Source: Penelope pileata
Lineage: Eukaryota; Chordata; Aves; Galliformes; Cracidae
Reading direction: 5' to 3'
Length of the DNA: 64,000 nucleotides
NCBI GenBank assembly: GCA_013396635.1
Contig: WBMW01005463.1
Coordinates: forward strand, 371,890 to 435,889
Part shown: positions 1-11,628 of the stretch, piece after piece
Position numbering within the stretch: position 1 is the first letter of the stretch
Layout of the letters: each line of letters starts with the position of its first letter
Program-made: the position numbers and the translations under genes
The notes under the pieces: generated by a model
The model's input: only the letters and a program-made list of their open reading frames with translations
What the model was told of the DNA's origin: nothing
Databases searched by the model: none

Positions 1-2370
1 AGGAATTCATGCGAGCCTGTGCAGCTCCTAAATATCGAAGATGAGAGTGAGCGTCCCGTGTCCCAGTATAGGGACCTCAGTGCTCGTCATTTTGAATCCA
101 TGTGTGTGACATCAGTCTTGCTGTGTTTTGGGCCCGTATCCAACTTTAATCTTGTGTGTGAAATGAAAGAGATTATAGGCAGGCTTAGCCTGATATCTTA
201 GCCAAGAGATCTGCAGACAGCAACGACTGCGAAGCTCTTCTCAGTGCACGTTACAGTTTGTACACAATAGGAAACGTCTTTGCCAGATGATAAAGAAGAA
301 ACATTCTTTTGTTGCCAGCAATAAATATGTACGGAGGAGTAAATGTGTCACGATAAAGTGTCCCTGAGGAAATCTTGGAAGACCCTACATGTATATTTAC
401 ATACTTCTAGTCTCAGCAGCAGCAGAGCTGTGCGAGTGTAGTGCTCTGCCCAGGCTAACTAGTTTGTTAAGAATTACCACAGCTATCTCTCTCATGCTAG
501 TTAGTATCTGTGCATAATGAGACAAGTTAGGTTGCCCTGCCAGAAACCCAGATTTTTGAGAACCGAAGCAACAGAGTAGATCATGATCATGAATCCCTCT
601 GTCACACGCACACACAAAACAAAAAAGAACTCAAAATACAACACCTCTTATAGCAAAAACTGGATCCTGCATGCACTTTAGAACCTGGTGCTCTTAATTT
701 TTGGTAGACTTTTGAACCGGAGGAAAGTCTGAGCCCAGTGTGCACAATCTAATAGCAGCTCTCTATTAGATTACCTTGCAGATATTTGTGTACAAAAATG
801 TATGTAAAAAGCCTATGTAAGAAAAAAGTCAATGAGGCAATTGCAGATTCAATTTCTGCAGTTGGAAAAAATAATTCCTCATTCTGAAGCACTTCATTCT
901 CCCTGCTGCTTTATGTTATCTCTGTTTTAACTGCTGTTAATGAAAGGCTCATCAGAAGATAGCGCCAATACATAATAATATTGAAATACTGAATTCATCT
1001 CTTAGTCCTGATGGCAGCTCCCTTTCAGCTATTTTTCCTGCATGCTTGGAATCTCCATTTACATGAATGAGAGTGGAGTGTGCATGGGGAGAGTGGGACA
1101 AACATTGATCAGCTGTTTATCTCAGAGAGAAGAATTTGCTTCATGTCTGATATGTTTCTAAAAGCACGGAAGGAAAACATCACCTGCTGAAATAAATCCA
1201 AGGTGCTCCTTCAGCAAGACCTACTAAAATTCAGTAAAGGGCTGTTGCACGAGAGTCTAACCTCTAGTAATTTGACCACTTGTCCTACTCCTGTTGGGAA
1301 AAAGCCAGACCTTCCCTTGCTTTTAAATGCAGTTTTGCTTTGAAAAGTGGCTCTGAAAATGACGTGTGGGCTTCATGGTTATTCTCTGTCAGCTATGTCC
1401 TTATCAAATGTGCTCAGTTAACAAGAAAGGAACCCTTTCCTCCTATGTGTCAACCTTGCAAAATTCAGGTGGAAGCTAGGGGTCAATCTGGATTTTTTTT
1501 CACATGTAGGATGACCAAAACCCAAGGATTTTGCAAATGAGAGAAAGCGCTCAGTTACATATGTGCAGTTCTGTTGTCTTCTGTGGCTTTGCATAAGGTT
1601 TAACTGACTGGAAATGATTCTGTGGTGATAAACAGGAGGGAATAGAAACCAGCTCACTCTGTTCTTTATGCTAGATCTGCTGTGCTAACAGGAGCAAAAA
1701 GCAGTGAACAGTGTTTTTAATTATTAAGTGAGCAGATAGAAAATGTATAAGAAGCAGCTGTATTTGAAGAAGGGGTTTGCTTCAGGAAATTTTCAGCTTG
1801 AACACGATAGAGCATTCAAGCTGACAAGGAAAATAAAATGCTTTTTTCATGGACATGTCATTAATGGGAAGAGAATGTACAGTCCTCATAACACGAGGGA
1901 AGCAAAATTATTTGTATTATTTTGTATGAAACAGCGAGATAAAAGGTTGTCTTTACAACCCTCATTCCTGAAAATTTCATACTGTGGGGTGCAGCAGGTC
2001 AGAAGATCACTATGTGTACATTTTGCTACATGGAAGGATAACTTGCTATGGGCATTTTATGATTTGTTAATTCAGGTTTGCCAATCAACCATGAAAATCT
2101 GTGTAGTCTGGAAGACCAGAGCTGAAGTTTTTCTGATTTTTTAAAAAATACTTAAGATGTCAAATAGTGAGCAAAAGTTTTCTCAGTTCAGAGTTTTGAC
2201 CCTGCAATCACAGTTCTGATTAAACTGAGCTGTATGAGGCATACGGTGTTAGGGAGGGTAACACAAACAAACAAGCCAAAAAGCCAAGGATATACTTTCC
2301 AGCTATGTAAATACTGATCAACTAAATCTCTGCTAGGATGAAATCATTAGATTTTGATTTTTTCTTCCAG
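1..2370 (+). other. LDB2 intron (3' part), no exon seen
   Basis: This is the 3' part of the LDB2 intron that precedes the exon at 2371. It ends in a good acceptor, a T-rich tract followed by CCAG at 2367-2370. I found no LDB-family peptide and no recognisable interspersed repeat in it. The open frames in the stretch (for example 1743-2144, 133 codons) show no known domain and look like chance. Assigning it to LDB2 is inferred from the exon at its right end. Confidence 0.85.
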
Positions 2371-2494
2371 TTGTGTGTAATACTGGAGCCAATGCAGGAA
2401 CTGATGTCAAGACATAAAACTTACAATCTAAGTCCTCGGGACTGCTTGAAGACTTGCTTGTTTCAAAAATGGCAGAGAATGGTGGCCCCGCCAG
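2371..2494 (+). CDS. LDB2: LDB2 internal coding exon, end of the conserved LDB core
   Basis: This 124-nt exon of LIM-domain-binding protein 2 encodes 41 residues plus the first base of a split Ala codon. It begins LCVILEPMQELMSRHKTYNL and ends QKWQRMVAPP, near-diagnostic LDB1/LDB2 sequence from the end of the conserved region before the nuclear localisation signal. It starts in phase 0 after TTTCTTCCAG and ends at CCAG|gtatgt. LDB2 is a nuclear adaptor without enzymatic activity. It dimerises through its N-terminal region and binds LIM-homeodomain and LMO proteins through its C-terminus, bridging enhancer-bound complexes. LDB2 rather than LDB1 is chosen because the next exons match LDB2-specific residues. 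The dimerisation exons are outside the window. Exon boundaries rest on splice sites and reading-frame continuity. Confidence 0.95.
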
Positions 2495-3599
2495 GTATGT
2501 TTAATTTCCAGTATTTTATTTATTTTATAATTGAGTAGAAAAACAATTTTGCTGCAAATTTCCTTGCAAAAGTAATAAGAATTAGCACTGCTCCAAAAGT
2601 AAGCTTGAAAATGATTGTGATTTTCTGTGATTTTAGTCCAATGCAACATAATGTGAAGCAAGTATTATAGATGTGCATGTTCAAATGCTTTCACTACACA
2701 TAGGATATAATTTAGTACAAAAATACATGTAGGTAGAATGCAAAATGCCTACTGACATAGTTTGTGTAATTCAGCTTCCTGCTGTGACTCTGAAATTACA
2801 GCTACAATTCATAATTAATTGTCTTTGAGACTAATATAATGTTATTTACAGGCCTGGACCTAATCTCCTTCCTCTTACACCTCAAAATAATAGTTCTCCC
2901 TTTTTTCAGATTATTACAGATTTATGTGTTTAGGGTTACATGGATACCCAAACCAAATTTTGAGAAGTACAACTGCCACCTTTGTTCTACTCTGATTTAG
3001 GAGAAGTTACATAATTGTCCTGATTCAGTCTAAGTTTGGAAGATTCACGAAGAAATGGCATTCAGCACACTTTAACATGTTCCTCGCAAGTGTCAGATTC
3101 AAAGATGAAGCCCACATGAGAGCTAGAGGGGAATGATATGGTACTTGCTCATACACTGCATTGATAGCAGCAATAGGGCAGAACGCTGCTCGGTTCCTTC
3201 ATCTCTGGCTGGGGCAGCTGAGGCTGTGACCTGCATCAGAATAAGACCTGCATTTGGGGTTAGCAAAAAACCTCTTAGCAAGCTACACCGCCCCTGATAG
3301 TTACCATGATACTCCTATTAGTAAAACACCTTCAAATATCTTTATAGATAATCTGGGAGAATAAACTTCATCTCTTATACAAAATTGAAAGCAGAATCCA
3401 CTGGTTTTGGTCCAAATATTATTCTAAAGTTGATATGTTAAATCTAAACTTAACTACTACTGCTACAATTACTATGAGTAGTAAACTTGTGAATTTAAAA
3501 CTAACTGAAAAAATATTTCAGTGCTTCTGCTAAGGGATCATTTCAGCACACACTTCACAATATCTACCGTTTGCTTTGCTTCTTACCATTTTATTGCAG
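2495..3599 (+). other. LDB2 intron of 1105 bp
   Basis: The intron begins with gtatgt at 2495 and ends at the first AG of a CAGCAG acceptor (3597-3602). It is AT-rich. I saw no repeat element or extra exon in it. It is a phase-1 intron, splitting an Ala codon (G|CA). Confidence 0.9.
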
Positions 3600-3751
3600 C
3601 AGAACCCACAAGACAACCGACAACCAAACGGAGAAAAAGGAAAAACTCTACCAGCAGCACTTCAAACAGCAGTGCTGGGAACAACGCAAATAGCACCAAC
3701 AGCAAGAAAAAGTCAGCTGCTGCAAACCTGAGTCTATCAAGTCAGGTACCT
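3600..3751 (+). CDS. LDB2: LDB2 internal coding exon with nuclear localisation signal and Ser/Asn-rich linker
   Basis: This 152-nt exon completes the split Ala codon and then encodes 50 residues. They begin EPTRQPTTKRRKRKNSTSST, continue through a Ser/Asn-rich stretch and a KKK cluster, and end LSLSSQVP. The KRRKRK run is the nuclear localisation signal known in LDB proteins. The following low-complexity linker separates the core from the LIM-interaction domain. The TTKRRKRKNSTSST sequence and the Asn-rich linker point to LDB2 rather than LDB1. The acceptor is a NAGNAG (3597-3602), so the Ala is optional. The donor is also ambiguous: gtacct at 3746 and gtaagt at 3752. The second is used here because it is the stronger match and keeps Val-Pro, as I recall in the common LDB1/LDB2 form. 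Reading through the donor meets a stop at 3827-3829. Confidence 0.95.
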
Positions 3752-5814
3752 GTAAGTCTCACTTTCTTTTTAGGCCTGAATTGCTTACAGTGCTTTAATT
3801 CTTTCCTTGTAAAGAAGGTGCATTCTTGAGCCTAAACTATAGCAGGCAAAAAGCAACCTTGCGCAGTGTGCCATGGAAGCTAAGGAAGTAGTGGGGAGAT
3901 GTAAAGAAGCCATTCTGCAGTGCAGCTTTAATGACCAACCCTCACAGCAGGCCTATCCTGAGGAGCAGATATGATTTTTTAAGGCTGGGGCCAACTCATC
4001 AGTGAGAATCTTTCCATCGGTGGTGGGATTCAGCTGGGCCTCCTGTTTTCAGCTGTAGTACAAGCACTGAGAGTCTCTTGCAGATGTCTACCCAGCCGGT
4101 GCTAAGTGAGCGTGAGCCCTGCAGAGCAGGGCTGCCATACCTGAGCAGACCACTCGTCTTGCTACAGTAGTTACCTCATCTCTAATCAGTGCTGGGTTCA
4201 GGTGCTACAACAGAACAGGTTATGAGTTAACTTGCCTGCAGAGGTACCACTCCATTTGTAGAGGGTAGATCCCTTGGAATATGGGTCTCAGTTTATTCAC
4301 CCCACTAGTTGTAACTGTTGGCATCCTAATTATATAGGGAAACACCCAGTCATTTCTTGGCATTTTAATGATGTCGCATTTATTGCCTTAGTCATGATAT
4401 AGGGGTAATCTGACCCTGAATTGTGACAAAATGTGCCTTAGTCAATACGGAGATAGCTCATGCATTTTAAAGCTAGGGAGATTAATTTGGTAGTTTCAGA
4501 ACTATAAAGTGGTGTCTTGGAAATTACATGCAGGGATTTTTGTTGGATTTCTGATCAGCAGATAGGAAAGAGCTATGCCTCTTCTGAAGCTCGGCAAAGA
4601 ATTTAGGCCTTTTGTTAGCATGAAGCAGGCACTTCCTAGAAAGCTTGAATACACAGGTGAAAAAGAAGAGTAGACTTACACTAGTGAAATGAAATGAAGA
4701 TTTTTGTTTAGCAACCGATTCAGCAATCCACTAGCTTACAGCTGCTTTGGGCTTCAGTACATTAAACTCATATTTTCTCCTTGTCATATTAAAATTTTCA
4801 CGTGGCTCCCATGCCTGGAGTCAGATTCTTTCCCTAATATAGGCATCTCTGGGCTTTTCTGGCAGTGCAAAGCAGTCAGAGTGCCAGCTACCTGATTCCC
4901 TGGTGGCACAGACCACTGCCTCACTGACTGTGTCTGCCAGAAAACCCCTTGGATCAATAATCAACCATATTTACAAAAAAAACAGCAATTAGATGTAAAA
5001 CTGAGCAACTAGCTAGTTCCCTGCTGTCTGCAAGTTTTAAAGTCAGGAAGATCACTTTATCTTGACCATTGGCTGCCCTGAGCTCCGTTCAGCAGGAGCA
5101 AAGTCTGACCCCCTGCCTCTCTGAGGCCTGCTCGTCCCGGGAGAGATGTTGACTTTTATTGGCCTCAGTGGTAGCCATGTGTACTCGTACATTTGAGTGT
5201 GATTGGGCCCTCTGATAGCTAGCTGTCACTCCCACTGATACTCAAGCTGATTCAGGTACTCAGAGGCTGCTCCTGACAGGTGAAGTAGTCAAGGTTACTC
5301 TTCCTGATGGGGATGTTAGTTGAGCATCTGAGACATCATGGTGAAGTTTATCATGGTATGAGGGATGGATTTTCAGTCTTCTTTGACTTTTAGGATGCTG
5401 AATAGCTGTTTTTTTTTCAATACTGTTTGCTTTCTGTACCAGAATAGCGAGATGGTCCAAACTCTTCTTTTATGGAGGACCAGTTTCTGTTTTTAGGACT
5501 CTTCCGCTCTGCACAGTGGAAAATACTTAGCTGCTCGATTTGACATACTAACAGCTCTCCCCATCTTCCCAAGGCAAAGATAGCAAACCAGATGGAATTG
5601 ATTGTTGGGCCACTCTGTAGGATAGACAGAACTCAAAATAATTTTAGTGGTAAGATATTTTCGTGTAAATCTATTCAACACTTTTCAGTTAGATAGAGAG
5701 ATGTTACTGTATTTCTTGAAAATTATGTATTCTTTGACGTGGGCCGTCTTATAACAGACAAGCCACTGCCTTCTAAAGTTAGCAGCAGGTATCAGTAACT
5801 TGCTTTCTGTTTTG

Positions 5815-6211
5815 TAGAATCATAGAATGGCTTGGATTGGAAAGGATCTTAAAGATCATCAAGTTCCAACCTCCCTGCCATGGACAGGGTTGCCAAATAC
5901 TAGGTCAGACATGAGCTTGGGCTGCCCAGGGCCCCATCCAACCTGGTCTTGAACACTTCCAGGGATGGGGCATCCACAGCTTCTCTGGGCAGCTTGGGCC
6001 AGTGCCTCACCACCCTCTGAGTGTAGAATTTCTTCCTAAAATCTAGCCTGAATCTCCCCTCTTTTAGTTTAAAGTCATTTCCCCTTATCCTATCACTATC
6101 TGCTCATGTAAAAAGTCTGTCTCCCTCCTGCTTATAAGCTCCCCTCAAGTACTGGAAGGCTGCAATGAGGTCTCCCTGGAGCCTTCTCCAAGCTGAACAT
6201 GCCCATCTCCC
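5815..6211 (-). mobile_element. CR1 LINE fragment, 5'-truncated, antisense to LDB2
   Basis: The + strand begins AGAATCATAGAATGG and continues through GATTGGAAAGGATCTTAAAG and CCATCCAACCTGGTCTTGAA to TGGAGCCTTCTCCAAGCTGA. This is the reverse complement of the 3' end of an avian CR1 (chicken repeat 1) non-LTR retrotransposon. About 400 bp remain, covering the 3' UTR and the very end of ORF2. Severe 5' truncation is normal for CR1. The assignment is from memory of the consensus, so the subfamily is not given. Confidence 0.92.
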
Positions 6212-6641
6212 ACATTAAAAGCAGTCTTATTAGAGAACAGGAATGAAATCGCTGCTGCTTCTGTCCACATGACTCACATAAGCTTAGCTAGCTCCAGTTC
6301 CATTTTTCCAATCATCCTTGCTGGAGAACCAGAACAATGGGCTCATATCCATACCAAACCTGCATTAATGTAAAGTCACGTACTCCACATGCAAGCTTTC
6401 TCTTTCTCTCCAGTGGGCAAGACTCCTTCTGTGAGGGTCATGCAAAGCTTATCTTTCTAATGTTATCTTTCCTATGATTTCCAAGAAAGTTAGTTATCTT
6501 ATTTGGGTGAGTCATGATTTTTCATTTATGTATTACTGATTTCCTCTAATACTTGAAGCTAACTGCAGTGTTCTTCCATATTCTTTCTGAGTTTTCATGC
6601 CTCTTCCATGCCTCTTCACAAGCTGAGATTTGGTTTCTTTG

Positions 6642-6677
6642 CTTTTTTCTTTTTTTTTTTCCTTTTTTTTTTTTTTT
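6642..6677. repeat. Poly-pyrimidine/poly-T tract
   Basis: Two runs of T (10 or more and 15 or more) are separated by CC, inside the last LDB2 intron. No AG that would make it a convincing cryptic acceptor follows directly. Confidence 0.9.
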
Positions 6678-8905
6678 GTATTCTTCTGTTTCAAATAAAA
6701 CTGTCATTTAAGACCAGGCCCTTGTACGCAGACCAGCGACCTGTACACAGCGATCTCTCAATTACAGGTGTAAGATGGTCAGAAGTGGTCCATACAGCCG
6801 TATCGCTGAAAAATCACTTTCAGTTAAGCTTAATGAAAACAGTTCACATTGATCCACTTTAATCTATTTGAATTTGGAAATTTGACAACAGTGCACAACT
6901 CTCACAAGTTCTAAGAACCATTGTTCTAGGCTACTCCCAGTCATAACTACAGAAACTAATAGGTGGATTTTGCTTTCATTTACTAATGAAGATCCTGTTG
7001 AGTGTAATACTGTAACCATGAACCCAGTGAAATATCATTTGTGTTGGAAAGAATAAAGCATCACTGCATGCCACTAAGTAAATCAAACGTTCTTTGTTAC
7101 ATCTAGAGTCTTAATTAGAGCCTCCTTGCACTCTTTAAATGAGTTACATACCTCAATAATCTCTGTTTCTCTTTGTAATGCTTTGTAAGCTCCTCAAAAG
7201 CCAAATCCATAAATAAACCTGCTAATGTGAAAGGGAGCAATACAATCTCTTACGTGTTTCAGAAAAAGGGGGCAGGTTTAGGTGTTTTGTAATAGATGTT
7301 GTAGTACAGGAGCTACAGTTCCAGGGCTAGAAGATTAGTGTCAGAAATTATACCATGTCTCAGAACAGTGCAATTCAAAATCTTAAGATTTAGCCTTAAG
7401 GAGATGAGAGTGAGCAAATTGGTTTCCAGTTGTTGCGCTTTAAGAAAAATGTACCAAACAAGACCAGAATGTCAAGTTAACAGAGAGGACTGTGATGAGA
7501 CGTGAAAGATAACTGTTTTCCTCTAGAAAGTGTTTACTCTGAAACCTAATTAAAATGTCAGTTCTGTTTCTACAGATCATTTCAACACAAATGTCAGTCT
7601 GATGTTTTTATCTTGGAGGTAGTGACCATTACTGCAGAGGGCAACAATGGGGCTCTAAGTCATTAATATTTTTTGTGGCAAGGAGTTAGAGAGTCAATTA
7701 TTAAAATAATTGCCGCTAACACTGTAAGAATGGAGGAAGAGATACCCATCTTCTTTTGACTTAGCACTTACAGGTGTGCTGGCTGCTGAAACTAGTGCAA
7801 CTTTCAGTCCTTGTTGTATGAGGCTTGTTTAAAACATTTGCTTGATAGCTTCAAGTGTTTTTAGTTATCTCAGGCTTGTGAAGCACTGTTTGTGTGCTTC
7901 TCGGGACTGTAACACCTGAGCTGTGTTAGATATTAACAAAGGAAATTAATAGCAAAGCAAAATAAAATAACAAAGCAACGATGGCAGGCATTGGCGTGGG
8001 GAATTTTACATGGCCCACCACACTTTTTTACCTCCACGCACCTAAGACATTGATGGCATAGGATGATCTTTAAAATCCCAAGTTAAAAAGTACAGTTATG
8101 TAAGTGGGTATAGCACAGCTAAACTTTGAGGCTAGGTATAAAAAAGATGAAGCCTGAGAATGACCGGTCTGTTAAATAGAAGTACTTGCATTTGAGTTGT
8201 GTCTGAAGTGATCTCTGTGTAGTTCATATGCATCAATTTAAGCTTGGACGGCAATTAGGAATATTGCAGGATGAAAGGTATGATATACATGAAAGCTGCT
8301 TTTGTGGTTATAATATTAAACAATATATTTCTATCAGATAATGTAAAACATCCACTGCGTTATTTACAGTCTTCACTACAATCATATTTTACTATCATGA
8401 GACATTCCTTGACCAAAAATGTTGTTTCTAATCACAGAGTAAATTAATAAGATTGAGTGACTACAGTCTAAATTATTTTTAAAACTAATCTAGTCAAATA
8501 TGTGCTACCATAACTAGGCCATAGCAGTGTATGCTGCCGTGCAAGAGACTAGGGTTTAATTCTTGGATTCTGCTTCTCACTCCATGAGCAGGAGCTAGGA
8601 GCACTCCAGAGCTGCAGCCTCAACCCTGGGAGGGATGGAGCCTTGTGTCATTCAACAGCAGTGACCCCCACTGGCCAATTTAAGGAGAAGCATTGAGGGG
8701 CTCTAAAAGGAGTCACTTCCAGTCCTCCTCAGAGGTTGGTGGTCATTGCACGGGAATTAGTGAGTGGAGGTTCAATGGGGTGCACTCGGTGGGGTCTTCA
8801 GCTTTTCAGTCTGAGGAGCAGAATCCTCTCTGGGGAGGAACCAGCATGTGCGCTTCCTGAGAAAGTATTTTTGCCTGACATACTATAAGCAGCAGGATTG
8901 TCAAG

Positions 8906-8923
8906 AATATACATATATATATA
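8906..8923. repeat. Short TA-rich microsatellite
   Basis: A run of alternating A and T (ATATACATATATATATA) lies in the last LDB2 intron. Confidence 0.8.
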
Positions 8924-9019
8924 CTTTTAATGTCCTGTAACTAATGCTGTGATATCTATCTCTTAAATAGAATGAGGGAAAACTCCACTAACCTCAATAT
9001 AATTGTAGTTTAATTCCCA

Positions 9020-9033
9020 GAGAGAGAGAGAGA
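9020..9033. repeat. (AG)n microsatellite, about 7 units
   Basis: An uninterrupted AG dinucleotide run lies in the last LDB2 intron. Confidence 0.8.
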
Positions 9034-10754
9034 CTCAGTGGCATGGAGAGAAATGTAAGTGCAAACTGTCCTCTCAGTGGGTGTCATTAAATTAAGGAAC
9101 AATATTTGCAAAGAGCCTGAGAAATGAGAGATGGAAATACTTAGAAGGTCATTGAGTATCTTCCCACTGATGCACAAATGTTTCCTACCACAGATTGAGG
9201 TTTTTCCCCATCCTCTGTTAGGAGACCTGAGCAGTGAAGCTAGTGCCATTCCACTGGGGTCGTTAATCCTCAGTCTGCAGTTCTCAGCAACAGGAATATT
9301 GTCTTATCAGTGGGGGTTACATTTTCATTTACTTAATGTCATCTTAGTGCCCTAGTAGTTGAGATTGGCCTAACGTGATGATACTCTTCCTTTCAGCACT
9401 AGCAGCTATTAAGGGTGTTTACCCCTCCCAATCATCTGGATGATGCAATACATGTTTAATCCTTTTCCATGGCCTCCCCAGCCAGCTTCTAGCCCCATAG
9501 TTGTTTTTGACTTCTGTAAGTCTCATCCAAGTTGCTGACCTCTTCCTGGCAACATGCAGAACTTGAGGCAGCATTGGGGTCCATGCTCTGAGCATTGAAG
9601 TAACAGGAACTGTTGCCACCTTGGTCTGTGATTCTGTGTCTCAATCACTGCAGTCCTTTTTGCCCGACATATCACTGCATGCACCAATCCAGTTTGCTGT
9701 CCTTGCCAGGTCTCTCTTGTCGTTAATGCTCTCGCAATGCAGTGAGGTCCGGTCTGGTTCAGCAGTGCACACTATATATTTTCTGTTGTTTAGGGGAATG
9801 ATACAAATAAGAATAAACTTCTGGTTATAAATACCTTTGTCTTTTAAACTTCTAAGTTGCAAAGCTATGTGTGAGTTTGATTTAACAAAGGATTTTATGG
9901 ATAGGTGGAGTAACAAAATGTAGAGCATGTAAAGGAGATACTGTGCAGCAGTATTCATCTACTCACAAATTTGTCACATAGCACAGGCTGAAAATGTGAT
10001 ATAAACATTCTTCTGTAGCATGTCAGCCTTTGCTAAGGGATATCAGGAAACAGCATACATAGAGGCAGTAATTTGTATTGTTTCATGGGGAGTGAAGTAC
10101 GTACTGGATTTTAACAAAAAGCCTTACATGCAAACATTTGTCTTCTGTTTGCTTTTTACAAAAGCTTTTACATTCATAAGGAGGAACAGATCCTTTAAAA
10201 TATGAATCTGTTGTTCTCTAGGATTCTGTGAAGGGCTTGTTAAATTGGCAGGTACAGAGCTAGACATTGGGAATTACTGCACTGTTACCCAATGCCACCT
10301 GAGCTGCATGAAAAGATGCACCCCACATACTCTGTGTAGTGGTTAGCACAGCAGGCTGGTCTTCTGTTGAACAGAGAGAACAAGAGAGCTCTCTGGCTTT
10401 GCACCTTTGCTTTCCAATCTCAAGTTTGCACCTTTCTATCCCATGCTGGTTAGGTTTTTTGCAGCAAATCTGTGATGCACTGGAGTACAGTAGGCGGTTT
10501 ACTTGTTTTCATGGAAGGACAATTTGTACTTAAAGTAGTGATTAGATGAATTCTTTCTTTCTTGCATGCTTCAGTTTTTGATGACTACTAGCTTCATCAG
10601 TGTAATTATAATTAGCCCTCTTCATCTTCCTTTTACGGTACCAGCTGGACAGATTGGTCCTCTTACTGCACAGATTGGCGGCAGGGTTGCCTACATGGAG
10701 TTAGGTGACAGGCACCATGAAATAACAGATGGTAAATTCAGGGCTTGTTGGCAA

Positions 10755-10860
10755 TCAGCAGGTTTTTGCTAATGACTTAATTAGCTATGCAAATTGTCAA
10801 ATCAGTGTGAACATTGTTTTTATCGAAAACTTTACCTAAATTAATTACCATAATTAAGTA
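10755..10860. promoter_or_regulatory. Candidate intronic enhancer: homeodomain, POU and SOX sites
   Basis: About 100 bp of the last LDB2 intron contain a homeodomain-type TTAATTAG (10777-10784), a perfect POU octamer ATGCAAAT three bases later (10787-10794), a SOX-like ACATTGTT (10811-10818), and two further TAATTA-type sites (TTAATTACC at 10841, ATAATTAAG at 10850). Such clustering is typical of conserved neural or developmental enhancers. Enhancer function is inference, because AT-rich DNA produces TAATTA by chance. Confidence 0.35.
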
Positions 10861-11397
10861 GCAGAATGTCAAGTATATTGGATGCGTAAAAGGGCTTGGC
10901 TGGCTAAGGATAAGAGAGTCACCATCTTTATCAGAGAGCTGTGCTCCACATTTGAAAAGCCTAAGGATAAGAAATGTGGTTTCTTTAAAACTGGTTTTAA
11001 AATACGCCTATCACAGAGCTGCAACTGAGATGCACCCTGGTGCCTCTCCGTACAAAATGGCTCAGGAAAGAAAGACTGGATAAAGGCTGCATACCTCAAG
11101 CAGGAGTTTAAGGCAGTTCCATAGCCTGCTTGTTTTCCTAAAAAAAAATTCAGTCTACTTGCTTTTCAGTTCTGGGATCCAGAGCCATAAGCACGCAGCT
11201 AGAGAGAGGTGTTACAGTACACATAAACTAGAAATGAAGTGTAAGCCTGTCTCCTGGTTCCTACTGTGCAGGCACTTGTAACTCTGTTGTTCAAATATCA
11301 CAAAATGAAGAGATGCAAATTCTCTAACATAATTTTTTTAAGTTGATTTTTTCTCTCTCAAGGTTTCCATATAACAAATATTGGGTGCTGTTCACAG

Positions 11398-11628
11398 GAT
11401 GTGATGGTGGTAGGAGAACCAACTCTGATGGGAGGCGAATTTGGGGATGAAGACGAAAGGCTTATCACTAGATTAGAGAATACACAGTATGATGCAGCAA
11501 ATGGCATGGATGATGAAGAAGATTTCAACAATTCACCTGCACTGGGAAATAACAGCCCATGGAACAGCAAACCTCCTGCTAACCAGGAGACCAAATCTGA
11601 AAACCCCACACCACAAGCTTCCCAATAG
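11398..11628 (+). CDS. LDB2: LDB2 terminal coding exon with LIM-interaction domain and stop
   Basis: The last exon encodes 76 residues and a TAG stop at 11626-11628. It begins DVMVVGEPTLMGGEFGDEDE, continues LITRLENTQYDAANGMDDEE, and ends SENPTPQASQ. The first 40 or so residues are the LIM-interaction domain. In the known LDB1 structures this domain lies extended across tandem LIM domains of LMO and LIM-homeodomain proteins. The Asn/Ser/Pro-rich tail (FNNSPALGNNSPWN) is also conserved in the family. TQYDAANGMDDEED distinguishes LDB2 from LDB1. Entry is in phase 0 after TTCACAG. An AG 35 nt upstream (11361-11362) follows a better pyrimidine tract; using it would shift the frame and give a stop after three codons. 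The exon carries the domain that gives the protein its partner specificity. Confidence 0.96.
   Translation, partial: DVMVVGEPTLMGGEFGDEDERLITRLENTQYDAANGMDDEEDFNNSPALGNNSPWNSKPPANQETKSENPTPQASQ

Larger units (their letters stand above)
3752..11397 (+). other. LDB2 last intron, 7646 bp
   Basis: This phase-0 intron starts at gtaagt (3752) and ends at TTCACAG (11391-11397). It carries one antisense CR1 fragment (5815-6211), a pyrimidine tract at 6642-6677, short TA and AG microsatellites near 8.9-9.0 kb, and an AT-rich homeodomain/POU/SOX site cluster at 10.76-10.86 kb. I found no additional LDB-like exon. The 3' end is unusual. A strong pyrimidine tract is followed by an AG at 11361-11362, but homology requires the AG at 11396-11397. 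Confidence 0.9.

Noticed and set aside
1743..2144. 133-codon plus-strand frame in the LDB2 intron
   Set aside because: It is not LDB-like, has no acceptor or donor giving a compatible phase, and reads as translated AT-rich intron.
3752..3829. Extension of the LDB2 exon past its donor as an alternative C-terminus
   Set aside because: The extension (VSLTFFLGLN...) is translated intron with a good GTAAGT donor at its start. An intron-retention product is possible but nothing supports it.
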